Assembly (NCBI GenBank): GCA_017354895.1
Contig: CP071499.1
Location: forward strand, 3,987,971-4,051,970
Direction of reading: 5' to 3'
DNA length: 64,000 nt
From: Podospora comata
Taxonomy: Eukaryota > Ascomycota > Sordariomycetes > Sordariales > Podosporaceae
A model generated the notes under the pieces. It was not told the origin of the DNA, ran no database searches, and saw only the letters and a program-made list of their open reading frames with translations. Position 1 is the stretch's first letter, and each line of letters begins with the position of its first letter. Made by a program: the position numbers and the translations under genes. Shown here in pieces: positions 10,883-21,325 of the stretch.

Positions 10883-12323
10883 ATGGCCGAAAAACCACCA
10901 CAGAGGATGACGCTGCTCCAGCGGCTGCGAAAGGCCATCCTGTTCCTCAGGCTGGTGGGTTATGGTCTTCGCACATACTACAACTTCTTTTTCCGCAGTC
11001 TGTCGGCCAAGATTGCGAACCGGCTCGCAAAGTCGGACGCGTCCATCGGTCCAGACGACGTCAAAAACATTGTCATCGTTGGAGCTGCCTTCTCGGGCCT
11101 CTACGCTGCGCGCCTCCTGGCCGGCGCCGTGCCCCGAGATGGCCGCTACCGCATCGTCGTGATCGAGCCAAACAGCCACTTCAACTTCACCTGGGTCTTC
11201 CCTCGCTTCTGCGTCGTCGAAGGCCATGAGCACAAGGCCTTCATTCCCTACAGCCCCGACTTTTTTGACATGGGGCCCAAGGGGCTGGTGCAATGGGTAC
11301 GTGACCGTGTGACCAGTCTCACAAGGGAGAACGTGCTCCTGAGGAGTGGCGAGGTGATCCCGTACGAGTATCTTATCATAGCCACCGGATCCAACGTCGC
11401 CGATGGTCTTCCGTCCCGCGCCGGCGTGGAGGACAAGGAGGAGGCGATTGAGCTGCTGAAAGCAATGCAGGAGCGCGTCAAGAATGCCAGCCACATTGTC
11501 GTCGCCGGAGGTGGCGCTGCGGGCGTCGAAACGGCCACGGATGCAAAGGACCGATATCCGGGCAAGTCTGTCACCATTGTGCACTCTCGGCAGGCCTTGA
11601 TGCACCGTTTCGGCAACGGACTGCAACAGGGTACCTCGGAAGCCATGGAAAGACTGGGCGTCAACGTCATCCTCGGCGAGAAGGTGCTTCCAGAGTCTGT
11701 AGACGGAAAGTTCATCACACTGAGCTCGGGACGAAAGATTGAGTGTGACTGCTTCGTAGGTTTATTGTTGATACCACAAATCGAGATTCGATGCTGACAA
11801 GACACTGCTGATAGATCAACTGCACCGGACAAAAGCCCGCCTCCGGCATCGTCGCGAGCCTCGCGCCAAACACAATCACCCCGTCTGGTCACATTCGGGT
11901 CAAGCCCAACCTTCAAATCGACGACGATTCCCTTCCAAATGTATATGTCTGCGGTGACGTCGCCCAGGCCGAGGTGCGGAATCCCAACTCGCGAGTGGCG
12001 GCGCGCCAGGCCGAGATCTGCGCCGACAACGTGGTGCGGGCCGTTAAGGGCAAGAAGCCCAAATACGTCTTTACCGAGGGGTTTGGCGATGGCGTGATCA
12101 AGTTGACTTTGGGTTTGGTATGTCGAAGCCTCCAAGTGGCCGTAAAGTAAGAATCACTGGCTAACACTGGGCAAAACAGGACCGGTCCATCACGCAGTAT
12201 TTCGATGGCAAGTCGGAGCTTCTGTTCCCTGCCGTAGAACCCGATCTTGACCTCATGTGCAAGGGAACGTGGGCTGCCATGGGAGCAAGGCCTTTTGAGG
12301 ATACTGGTGTGTACTCTGAGTGA
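10883..12323 (+). CDS. AMID/AIFM2-like FAD-dependent NAD(P)H oxidoreductase
   Basis: Three exons, 10883-11755, 11815-12117 and 12180-12323, give 439 residues; the start has an ideal CCACCATGG context. An amphipathic N-terminus precedes an FAD-binding Rossmann motif (VIVGAAFSGLYAARLL) and a second dinucleotide-binding motif for NAD(P)H (VVAGGGAAGVETA). Near the end, VYVCGDVAQ is the conserved motif contacting the FAD ribityl chain in pyridine-nucleotide disulfide reductases. Members include mammalian AIFM2/FSP1, a CoQ reductase, and yeast Aif1 relatives. The likely role is a membrane-associated NAD(P)H-quinone or related redox reaction; the acceptor is not visible. The convergent neighbour is on the other strand. 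Confidence 0.88.
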
Positions 12324-13139
12324 AGGCGATCGTCAATGACATCAGGTTGCGGGATGTGTTGCTCCACTGAGCATGGCGGAAAGTCGCAAGCCCGTGTGGT
12401 GATGATGGGCAATGTCCTGCCTTTGTGCTTCCGCAGCGAGCCAACTTCCGCAGCAAGCCAACAGTTCATCGATTGGCACGTCCAATGATAGGAGTCTTGG
12501 GCCAAGATGAACACCAGGACACGCCGCAATGCCAGCCAGCAAACCAGGTCGCGTTCAGAGCCGGTGTCAGATACATCGGTGCTGCTACGCTGACGCGAGA
12601 TGGGAAGAATTACGCGAGGTCGTCGAGCAGGGCATCGCTCTGAGCGCGGGGAGCTTGCATTTCGAAAGGCTGGCAGCTTTTTGCAGGCAGATAGATGAGT
12701 GATCTGTGTCGAGTGTCCAAACATTAGCAAGGAGATGACAAACATTTGGCTCGAAGCCTGCGGTGCCTGGGAGTGAAGCAGTCATGTCAAGTATCGCTGG
12801 TGGCGTTGGGAACGATCAGCCACGCTATCAGGCACTGCGACAGTAACGACAAGTAAATAAAGATTCAATAAATCGAGTTGACAGAGGCATTTCTAATGCT
12901 GATCCTGTGTACAAGTGCAAATTGAAGAATGCTCAAGTCCAGGTGGTGCCAGCTCCAGAGCTTGGAGCTTAGAGTGCCCCCACTTTTTTCTCCAACAGGC
13001 ACCTTGACGGACACAGCTTGTACGACCCCACGCACCGACATGTCCAATCTTGTCACCTCCAATTCCATCCCAATGCAACAACAGACCATTACAGCGACCA
13101 ACACCAGAGTTACGTCCCCCGTTTCCCCATTTCCTGCCT
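12324..13139. other. Convergent 3' intergenic region
   Basis: These 816 bp lie between two converging genes. No domain-bearing frame is present. Confidence 0.55.
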
Positions 13140-15245
13140 CTATTCTAACTCGGTCGTGTTGAACAGGCGCGCCCCCGTGTCAGTCACCCCTTTCCCCGTG
13201 AACTTGTTGTCGGATAGCCGAAAGGCCACAATGTCCACCTTCGGCTCGCCTTGATGCAGTTGGTGGAGGACTCCCTCAGGACCGGCAGCAACCGCCTTGG
13301 CCTGGATAACCCCAGCCATCACCACAATACCTATCCTGGAATTCAGGCCGCGAATGTGTCGCACAAACTCGACAATGCTTTTGCCAGTGTTGACCACCGA
13401 GTCGACCAGGAGAACCGTCTCGAGCCCCAACAAGTGACGCGCTTCGACGTCTTCTGGCCTTTTGGCATGGAGAAAAATGGCAAGCGGAAGCACATCGCTG
13501 ATACCGAATGCCATGGGCTCGCCCCCGCGCATAAGGGGCACAATCGCTGTCTTCTTCTCGTTCTTTACGCGATGGCCAAGTGTCTGATGCCCCTGAACGT
13601 GCGGAATCTCGTACTCCTCGGTGCCAACGACATCCGGCAATAGCTCTGTTGCAAGATACCGCCCCACGAGTCGATGTGCCTCGCGCAGTGCCGGCCCCGA
13701 AACTCTTGCGTCACGCGTGGCTGTTGTCAGAAGCTTGGCAGCAGCTCTGCCTGTGGCATGAACGATGTGGTGTTCGGCAGTTGGCTGACGTCGGTGGTCA
13801 CGTTGACGGGATATTTCGCAAAGAAATTCGGAGTTCTCGATATTGACAAGGGGAAGTCTTTCAACATCCAGGCGCGGTGCTGCAGTCTCTGGTAGCAAGA
13901 CTTGTCGCGGACGAAAGTTACCCGAGTCGATGGCCTGGAGCAAGTGCGTTTCCATGCTTCTGCTCCGCACATATTGCTCTCCTACCACTACAATAGCCTC
14001 GTCCGCTGCGCGCAACATGGGAATGTCCAAGGGGCTATCTCCAAAGGCCCACACATAGAGGCCATACATGTTTTGCAACCGCTCAACCAGCGACGCCTTG
14101 ACTTGGGCTGTGACCACAAACCCGTCCGAAATGCGCCCTCCGCCAATGACTTTGACTGTCCCCATCAACCCGTGATTGGCCAGGACGATCTCCCAAACAC
14201 GCCGCAGACCGCACGTTACCACCACTGCTGAGACATTCCTCTTGCGCTCAGCTGTTTGCAGCAGGGAAACCATTGCTGGATGCATCTTGACCAGGGACGC
14301 TATGTTCCGGCAAACCCCCTCAAAGACCTGCTCATCGGAGTATTGTTCATAGAGCAATGTTGCCTGGCGAAAGGCTGTGTACGAGTATCCCAGCTGGCTG
14401 CTGAAGAGCGTGGTCAAAGGATTTTCGCACTTTCCTTCCAACGAGCTCGGATCGAGTAGATTCTTCTTCAGCATCACCTCCCAAAAAAGCTTGCCCGTAT
14501 CCTGAGTAGCCAATGTTTTATCGGCATCCAACACCAGCATTGTGCACGGCTGCTTGCAGTCCATCGTGAAGCCCGACCTGAGGCTGATGCTGTCTAGGCG
14601 ATTCTGCGCAAGCCGTAGGTTATGTTGGGAGCAATGGTGCTGAAAGTCCAGAAGAAGGTTGATCATCCTCACCGACAGGGCCCCCCTTTCTGCTTCAGAC
14701 AACGCAATGAACAGGATGCCGCTGCTACGACACAGCCGCTGGAGCTCCCTCTTTTCCGTTTTGGCCCAGTCGTCCAAGCGAGTTGGAGTCATTGCGGGCC
14801 GCTCTCTCCCCTTGTCGTTTTGACGGCGCAGCGAAACGATATCTGCCGCCGTGTCGAAGTAGATTACGTGGGTATAGGTTTCGAGGTCGGCCTTGGTGCA
14901 GACCCTGTGGTACTGCTGGTCTTTCTCGGACCAGAACATAAAATGACCGGCAACAACGGCAACCTTTTGGTTCTTGGTGGCCTCATTTGCAATGGCATTG
15001 ATCGCAAGTTCACGATAGCGCGCTTTCTCGTCCTGGCTGGCCTGGTGGAAAGCGGCAAGGCCTCCTGGAAGCAGAGAGGCAATAGCTTGGGAGCCTTCAT
15101 GAAAGCTGAATTGCTCCTCGCCCAACCTGTTCTTCAACTCGACTAGCATGGACGACTTGCCACAGCCAGGGATGCCGTACACACCAACCACGACTGGTTT
15201 GCTGGTTTGAAGAGAGTTTTTGGGTCCTGAATATGGAGTCGCCAT
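13140..15245 (-). CDS. Trifunctional fusion: P-loop kinase, HAD phosphatase, uracil phosphoribosyltransferase
   Basis: A single exon of 702 codons encodes 701 residues. Residues 18-200 form a P-loop nucleoside/nucleotide-kinase-like domain with Walker A GIPGCGKS (24-31). Residues 235-430 are a SerB-like HAD domain with DADKT (240-244, two catalytic aspartates) and GDSPLD (402-407). Residues 490-701 are a UPRTase-like domain with RGGEPM, the PRPP loop VLLVDSVVNTGKS (611-623) and a C-terminal uracil-site-like segment. All three sets of key residues look intact, so the protein may link uracil salvage to phosphorylation or dephosphorylation; the reaction order is inference. An in-frame upstream ATG at 15371 would add 42 poorly conserved-looking residues; 15245 was chosen because the protein looks ordered from there. 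Confidence 0.87.
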   Translation of the reverse strand: MATPYSGPKNSLQTSKPVVVGVYGIPGCGKSSMLVELKNRLGEEQFSFHEGSQAIASLLPGGLAAFHQASQDEKARYRELAINAIANEATKNQKVAVVAGHFMFWSEKDQQYHRVCTKADLETYTHVIYFDTAADIVSLRRQNDKGRERPAMTPTRLDDWAKTEKRELQRLCRSSGILFIALSEAERGALSVRMINLLLDFQHHCSQHNLRLAQNRLDSISLRSGFTMDCKQPCTMLVLDADKTLATQDTGKLFWEVMLKKNLLDPSSLEGKCENPLTTLFSSQLGYSYTAFRQATLLYEQYSDEQVFEGVCRNIASLVKMHPAMVSLLQTAERKRNVSAVVVTCGLRRVWEIVLANHGLMGTVKVIGGGRISDGFVVTAQVKASLVERLQNMYGLYVWAFGDSPLDIPMLRAADEAIVVVGEQYVRSRSMETHLLQAIDSGNFRPRQVLLPETAAPRLDVERLPLVNIENSEFLCEISRQRDHRRQPTAEHHIVHATGRAAAKLLTTATRDARVSGPALREAHRLVGRYLATELLPDVVGTEEYEIPHVQGHQTLGHRVKNEKKTAIVPLMRGGEPMAFGISDVLPLAIFLHAKRPEDVEARHLLGLETVLLVDSVVNTGKSIVEFVRHIRGLNSRIGIVVMAGVIQAKAVAAGPEGVLHQLHQGEPKVDIVAFRLSDNKFTGKGVTDTGARLFNTTELE

Positions 15246-15807
15246 CGTGTCGGCATCAATATCACTTTGCTGCTGCTTGGAAACAACGGTGGCGAGCTGG
15301 AACGATGAGGGTATGCATTTAATATCTCTGTCTTTTCCTTGCCGGTGACGCCAACATATACTCGTGTCCATTCCCTCCCGTTCCCTCCCTTCCAGTCTCG
15401 GTTTGACTTGGCCTCTCGCGATGGTTGTAGGCCTCACTGCTTCCGCTCAGCAAACACTCGGATTCAGGTTACACAAGTTGAGGCCTACCATGACAGCCCT
15501 GGTGCGCATTCTCGCACATGTGTGTCTCCGGTGCTTTCTTTCGTCATGTTCATTCACCGCTCCCACCTCTTGTTGAATCATATCACCATCTGGCTCACGT
15601 CACTATCCAAAGCTGGATATGCACAGCGCAAACACGGGACAGGCTGAGACGATGCACTGGGGAACAATTTTTTGGCCATGAAGCTTCATTACGATTCGTC
15701 AAGGTTTCATTCGTGTCATATTATACATTAACCCACCCGGCTGGGCTGCCCCTGTCCGGCACTCTCACGGGTATCAAAATATACAAGGATCACTCCGTCC
15801 GCGTTAT
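15246..15807. other. Intergenic between the fusion enzyme and CFEM gene
   Basis: This holds the 5' flank of the fusion enzyme and the 3' flank of the CFEM gene. The long plus-strand frame that overlaps the CFEM gene is its antisense shadow. Confidence 0.55.
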
Positions 15808-16363
15808 TCAGAGGAGGGCGGCCATGGCCAAGGGGAGAGCGGCACCGACGAGGCCGGCGGTGAGGCCGGCGGCGCCAGAGCCGGGAGTGCTGGTCTCGGC
15901 AGGGGCGACATCGTCGGTCGTGGTAGGGGTGGCAGCAGGACCAGCGCTGGACGAAGCAGAGTCGGTGGGGAGCTCCAGGGTGCCGCCGCCGATGGTGGTG
16001 GTCATGGGAGCAACCTCGTCGCACATGGAGATGACAGAGGGAAGGACCTCAGCTGCGGAGAGATTGATGGTCAGCAAGCACTCAGAGCCAAACAGGGCGG
16101 TTAAACATACCAACAGCAACGTCCTGACCGCAGGCAACCATGACGCAGGCAACGCTGGCATCGTAGATGGCACGGTAGTTTTCGAGAATGCAGAAGCACT
16201 CGAGCTCGGTGTCGTCCTTGCAGGTGGTGGCGCTCTTGCGGGCGTCGCTGAGGCACTTGAGCGAGCACTCGGGAACGTAGTCACCGAGGGTGGTGTGGTC
16301 GTGACCCTCGTGGGCAACAACACCGGCAACGGCGGCAGCGAGGAAAGCGGTGATATACTTCAT
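15808..16363 (-). CDS. CFEM-domain, probably GPI-anchored cell-wall protein
   Basis: Two exons, 16363-16111 and 16052-15808, encode 165 residues; the intron is GT-AG. A signal peptide (about residues 1-18, ending VVAHEG) is followed by a compact CFEM domain with eight cysteines, including the CFC pair and a last cysteine supplied by exon 2. A Ser/Thr/Ala-rich linker leads to a hydrophobic C-terminus (GAALPLAMAALL) typical of a GPI-attachment signal. CFEM proteins of Candida (Rbt5/Pga7/Csa2) bind haem for iron acquisition, and others act in adhesion or as effectors. It is divergent from a siderophore transporter, with an SreA-type site between them, which favours an iron-related role. Confidence 0.88.
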
Positions 16364-16663
16364 TTTGGCAGAAGGATGGCTCTCGACGGTTGTTGAGTAG
16401 GTAGTAGCTGGTGGGAGGCAGAGAACAACAAGATCAGGGCGGGCGATCACTTTCCCCCGAGCTCAGCTCTTGCAGAGCTCTTTATAGGGTCACATCGAAT
16501 GGGGTGGGTAGCCTCGGTTCCTGGTGGGCGGGCGTGTCTGCAACGGAGGCCCTGCTGGGCGGCGACAAGGGCTGTCCGGTCTCGCATCACAGTGCAGAGC
16601 TTGCGGCGCTATCGCCAATAGCCCCGTCGAGGCCGTGCATGCATGGGCCTTGGCAATCAGATG

Positions 16664-16672
16664 ATCAGATAA
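16664..16672 (+). promoter_or_regulatory. SreA/SRE-type GATA site (ATCAGATAA)
   Basis: The nine bases match ATCWGATAA, the extended GATA sequence bound by iron-sensing repressors SreA/SRE/Fep1 in ascomycetes. A near copy (ATCAGATGA) overlaps just upstream at 16656-16664. It is about 300 bp from the CFEM start and 466 bp from the transporter start. Confidence 0.6.
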
Positions 16673-16863
16673 TGGAGATTAGATCGAACCCCTGTCTGTT
16701 GGCCGTGGCCAATTTTTTTTCTTCGAATCAGGATGCAGAATTTGCCGGGGCTCGACCCCTCTCGTCCTCGTCCCGGTGAAGGACGGGCTTGGGGGTGGGT
16801 GATTGTGGATCCAGGTTGCCCCATCCGCCCGCCGAGGATCCGGAAATTCTCGCAAGCTGGTTT

Positions 16864-16960
16864 TGGGAGTGTGTGATTTGGGAGTGTGGGAGTGTGAAGG
16901 TGTGGGAGTGTGAAAGTGTGGGAGTGTGAAAGTGTGGGAGTGTGAAAGTGTGGGAGTGTG
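16864..16960. repeat. 16-bp minisatellite, GTGTGGGAGTGTGAAA units
   Basis: About five to six copies of a 16-bp G/T-rich unit lie in tandem, with the last four nearly perfect and the leading ones decayed. It sits about 180 bp upstream of the siderophore-transporter start and is strongly purine-skewed on this strand. Confidence 0.85.
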
Positions 16961-17137
16961 CATGGCTGCGATTGATGGGTCTGTTTGGTGGTAGAGAGGT
17001 GCGAAAGGGGATTAACTCGTTAATAAAACATCACCCACGTCTCTCGCCTGTTTTGCTACTTGCCTTGCTGTGTTCCGTCTTGCCATTCTTGGCATATATC
17101 GTTTCTTCCTCTGTCACCACCGTCCACTGCCGCAGCC

Positions 17138-19004
17138 ATGGCCACGGAGAAGCAGCCAGCCAGCTTGTCGGCGGATGAGGGCGTTAGTCCCGTCGTCGAA
17201 GAGAGAGGACACAGCTCTGCGGACCTGGAGAAAGACACCATCTCCAGCGATGCTCAGGCTGGTGTTCGAGCCATCGAAGCCGCGCAGCTCGTCTGGCCAA
17301 AGTCGCACCTCATTGGAGCCTATGTCTTGTAAGAAGGCGGTTGAACAGACAGCTTGCGGATGGGACGCTAACCGGTGTATTCGACAGCATCTGGCTCATC
17401 TACTTTGTCACGTCGCTGCAGGAGGTGTGCGCCAGGGCGTACAGCCCCTTCGTCACCAGCACCTTCTCTTCCCACAGTCTGACTCCCGTGGTATACATTG
17501 TCTCAAGCATTCTTGGCGGCGTCTCCAAGCTGCCCCTGGCCAAGATTCTTGACATTTGGGGTCGGCCGCAGGGCATGGCTCTCATGCTCCTCATCTGGAC
17601 GATTGGCTTCGTCATGATGGCTGCGTGCAAGAATGTTACGCAGTACGCGGCCGCCTATGTGTTTTCCACCGTTGGGTAAGTTCAGGCATGGTACAAAGTC
17701 GAGTTTTCCTGGATCTTGAGAAACTGACCGGCACCGTGACCACCAATAGTGCGCAGGGCATCAGCTACTGCATCACCGTCTTCGTTTCCGACACGACCAG
17801 CTTGAAGAACAGAGGTCTGATGCTCGCCTACGCCACTTCCCCCTACATTGTGACGACCTGGGCCGGCGGTCCCATCGCCGACAGATTCATCATGAACGGA
17901 GGTCCTGGCTGGAGATGGGGCATGGGCATGTGGGCCATCGTCACGCCCGTGATTGTCACCCCCTTGATTCTCATCTTTATTTACAACCAGCACCGTGCTG
18001 AAAAGATGGGTCTCATCCAGCCGCGCCAGTTTGGAAAGATTACCTTTACCCGCGTCAAGGAGGCTGTGATCCAGATGGATCTCCTCGGCATCTTTATCCT
18101 CGGCGTCGGTCTCTCCATGTTCCTTGTTCCCATTGCCATCTACAAGTATCAAGCCGACGAATGGCGCTCACCGCTCATCATCTGCCTTCTCATCTTTGGC
18201 GGTCTCCTCGTGGCCGGCTTTGTTGCCTATGAGAAGTGGCTCGCACCCGTCAACTTTGTCCCTGCCCACCTCCTCCGCCACCCCAACGTCCTCCTGGCGG
18301 GCATCATGCTCACCCTCATCTTTGCCAGCGCCATGGTCTGGGGCAACTTCTTCTCGTCCATGTGCATGGTCGCCTGGAACACCACCGTGACCGAGGCCAC
18401 GTACATCTCCAACATTTACCGCACTGGCATGTGCTTCGCCTCCATCCCCCTCGGATGGGCCATTCGCAAGACTCGTCGCTTCAAGTGGGTTGCCGTCTAC
18501 TACTCGCTGCCGCTGATGCTCCTCGGCATCGGCCTGATGATTGAGTTCCGCCGCCCCGACGTCAACATTGGCTACATTGTCATGACGCAAATCTTTGCCT
18601 CGTTTGCTGCCGGGCCCTTGGTCGTCGCATCCGAGCTCGCCATGATGAGCCAGGTCACCCACAACCAGATGGCTGCCATCCTCGCCATCCTGGACCTCTT
18701 TGGCAGTGTAGGCACGGCAGTTGGCTCCACTGTTGCGTCGGCCGTCTGGACCAACGTGTTCCCCGGGGCCATCCGGGACAGGCTTCCCCAGCTGACCGAC
18801 ATGCAAGTCACCAGCATCTCTGGAAGCATGTACACGCAGCTCGGCTACCGCAAAGGCACACCCATCCGTCTCGGCATCTCATGGGCCTATCACGACGCGC
18901 AGCAAGTCTTGTTGATCATCAGCATGGTCATGATCGGCTGCGGCTGGATCTTGACATGGTTCTGGAAGAACACCAGGTTGTCAGACAAGCAGTCCCAGCA
19001 CTAG
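17138..19004 (+). CDS. MFS siderophore-iron transporter (SIT/ARN family)
   Basis: Three exons, 17138-17328, 17388-17675 and 17760-less-10 (17750)-19004, give 577 residues; both introns are GT-AG. The start is the first ATG in frame with GCAGCCATGG context. After a hydrophilic N-terminus of about 55 residues there are roughly 14 membrane segments. Diagnostic SIT features are the YFVTSLQEV and AYSPFVTSTF blocks near the first helices, GGVSKLPLAKILDIWGRPQG after the next, and the large loop near the C-terminus before the last helix (GYRKGTPIR). The family takes up ferric siderophores through the plasma membrane. The shared promoter with a CFEM protein and an SreA-type site supports control by iron. 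The particular siderophore cannot be told. Confidence 0.92.
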
Positions 19005-19559
19005 GGTCATTGGGTTGATACAGACATATGCATGTTTCATTGGATAATTTGATACCAATTGGCCGGGAGGCGAAATAGCTCTCTGCACAGTGAGCAGAGG
19101 GTTCAGCATAATAAAAAGTGTTTTTACAGGCCTGATGGTCTTTTGACCTGTTCTGTATTTTATATTTGTGACTAATTAGGTAACTACCATACTATATGTC
19201 TTCCATCCCATCACATGGGCTGAAGAAAAATCTATAAAAGGGGTATCAGTTGAGTTGAAAGCACGCCTCCGCCTCTTCCTCCCTCTCTTCCTCTTGCCAC
19301 CGCAGCACCTGGTCTCCGTCGTGGCATCGCCCAAAACGGACACGGGGTATTTGTTGAAAACAGATTGACTCGCTCGCATCCATAAAAGCATCCCGTCATC
19401 TCCTTAGGGTATCCAACCATCATGATCATTAGTATCTGTTGAGCCTCAGGTTGCACTCACTTGAAACATTGCACACACACCCAAAACGCCCGGCGACTAT
19501 ACGTTACGTTGAATAAACATGCACACGGAATATCGACTTGGTCTTCAAAGCCGAAGGAC
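19005..19559. other. Convergent 3' intergenic region
   Basis: These 555 bp separate the ends of two converging transporter genes. No coding or RNA feature is recognisable. Confidence 0.55.
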
Positions 19560-21325
19560 TTAGTCCTTCTTGATGGATGGCTCAGACGCTTGCTGAGGAC
19601 CAGAAGACAAGCCCGGAACGACACCGCCATCCCGAGACACGGGCTGGACGCCAAGGGACTCGGTAGGGGGGCCGCGGTAGTTCTTGTGACCCCAGACGGC
19701 GTACCACGCAGCCGCGATGGCCACGAAGCCGACCAAGACAGCAGGAGCATAGTTGACCGTCTCGGGAGTGACAGGAAGCAGGGCAGGCATGCAAAAGAGC
19801 GGAAGGGCGAGGGCGGACCAGGCTGCAGAGATGATTAGCATATAGAAAACCGAGAAGTCAGGTGCTGCCAAGGGGAAACATACCCAGAGCAATGATGTTG
19901 CAGAGCCAGCCAAACTTGCCCAAGAAGAACTTGCCGCCCTTCACCTGGGCTCTGCCCTCGAGCATGGACACGGCGATGGGGGCGGCATACGAGAGGGTCA
20001 GGGAAATGACACCCACGCCGGAAAAGGCGTTGAACGCTACGGGAGATCCAAAGTAGATGGCACCCAGAATGATCTGAATCGCCATGGACAACATCATGGC
20101 GTTGAGGGGAACATCCAGCTTGGTGTTGACCACCTTCCACCACTTGGAACCGGGGATGGCACCGTCGCGAGCAAAGGCCCACGTGCAGCGCGAAGCAGCG
20201 GTTGTGCAGGCGGTACCGCAAAGGATACCCAAAACCATGATGGGAACCAGGAGGGCAAAGGCACCCCCTTCGGAGCCAACGGCAGACTTGAGGATGGCCG
20301 GGACAGGCTGTGCCAACTGCACCATCAATGCCAGGTCGGGAAGAACAAACATGAGCGGCACGAGGAACAGGAGCCCGCCAATGGTGTTGATGAGGATGGT
20401 AATAACCATAGCCTTGGGGACCTGGGTGGCAGGATGCTGGACCTCCTCGCACATGGAGATGACCATACCGGTAGACGAGGTGGCATACCCGGCGTGAAGG
20501 AGGCCGACCATGAACGACCAGCCGGCAGGCCAGCCGGAGGTGGGCTCAAAGTGGGTGAAGGCGTATTCGGCGGAGCGGCGGCCTTCCTTGGCAACGGCGA
20601 GGACGGTAATGAGGATGGCAAGAATGCCGGCGAAGGTCCAGAACACGGCAAAGGTCTGTAGAACAGCAAGAAGGTTAGCGACAGACAAGCAAGACACGGG
20701 ATGCGAGACTCACATCGAGGAGGGGCAAGTGGCGGTTGCCAAAGGCCGAGATGGCATTGCACAGCAAAGTGATGGCCAAAAAGGTCAGCCAGATCTGGTA
20801 TGTCTCGGCGCCCCAGATCTCCTCGCCCTCGGAGTTGGTAAAGACATTGACGCAGGCAACATAAAACAAGGTGGTTCCGAACTGCACAGCAAGAGTGATG
20901 GTGATGTTGCCGACGACATAGCACCAGCCGCAAATGTAGGCGCTAAGCCTGCGAATCTTTGCGGGCGCAAGCATAAAGGTCTGGTAGTAGACACCTCCGG
21001 CGGTGGGATACACGCTTGTGATTTCTCCCAGCGAAGCGGCGACACAGAGAATGATCAGGGAGACGATGACCCAGCCCCAAATGACAACGGCCGGGCCGCC
21101 GCCCTGGAGCGGATAGTAGAGCGTCGTAGCGAGACCGTAGGGGATCGAGGCGAGCACAAAGGACATAAAGGCGACATGCCAAGTGGAACGAGTGCGCACC
21201 AACTCGGCCTTGTAGCCCATGGCCTCGAGGAGCCCATCGGCATCGTCAGAGTCGTTGCCGGACGACGCCCGTATCTCGGGGGCGGCCACAACGGCGGCGG
21301 CGCCGGTGGCGGCTTGTGGACTCAT
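19560..21325 (-). CDS. APC-family amino acid/GABA/choline permease
   Basis: Three exons, 21325-20714, 20655-19884 and 19822-19560, give 548 residues with two GT-AG introns. Twelve or so hydrophobic segments follow a 60-residue N-terminal tail. GEITSVYPTAGGVYYQTFMLAP is split here for brevity, but its core (GEITSVYPTAGG) is the conserved first-helix/loop signature of the fungal ACT group (Uga4, Hnm1). Later GTACTTAASR-type residues and the AFARDGAIPGSKWW motif complete the pattern. The substrate could be GABA, choline or another amino acid; sequence alone does not decide. The first ATG is 21325. The protein ends in a hydrophilic Lys-Lys-Asp. Confidence 0.9.

Larger units (their letters stand above)
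16364..17137. promoter_or_regulatory. Divergent promoter, CFEM gene and siderophore transporter
   Basis: This 774-bp region drives two genes pointing outward. It contains an exact ATCAGATAA element and a 16-bp minisatellite (both listed separately). No gene is seen inside it. Confidence 0.65.

Noticed and set aside
10655-11626. 323-codon minus-strand frame
   Set aside because: Antisense of the AMID-like oxidoreductase; no domain.
9316-12323. GNAT and AMID-like genes as further members of the Dit1-like cluster
   Set aside because: They are adjacent but separated by a 1.7-kb gap, and neither family is typical of such clusters; no sequence evidence links them.
15518-16396. Long plus-strand frame (292 codons) over the CFEM gene
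   Set aside because: It is the antisense of the spliced CFEM gene, which has a signal peptide, conserved cysteines and a GPI-type end; the plus frame has only Gly/Ala/Val-rich filler.
16864-16960. CRISPR-like array
   Set aside because: Units are directly adjacent without spacers; it is a minisatellite in a eukaryote.
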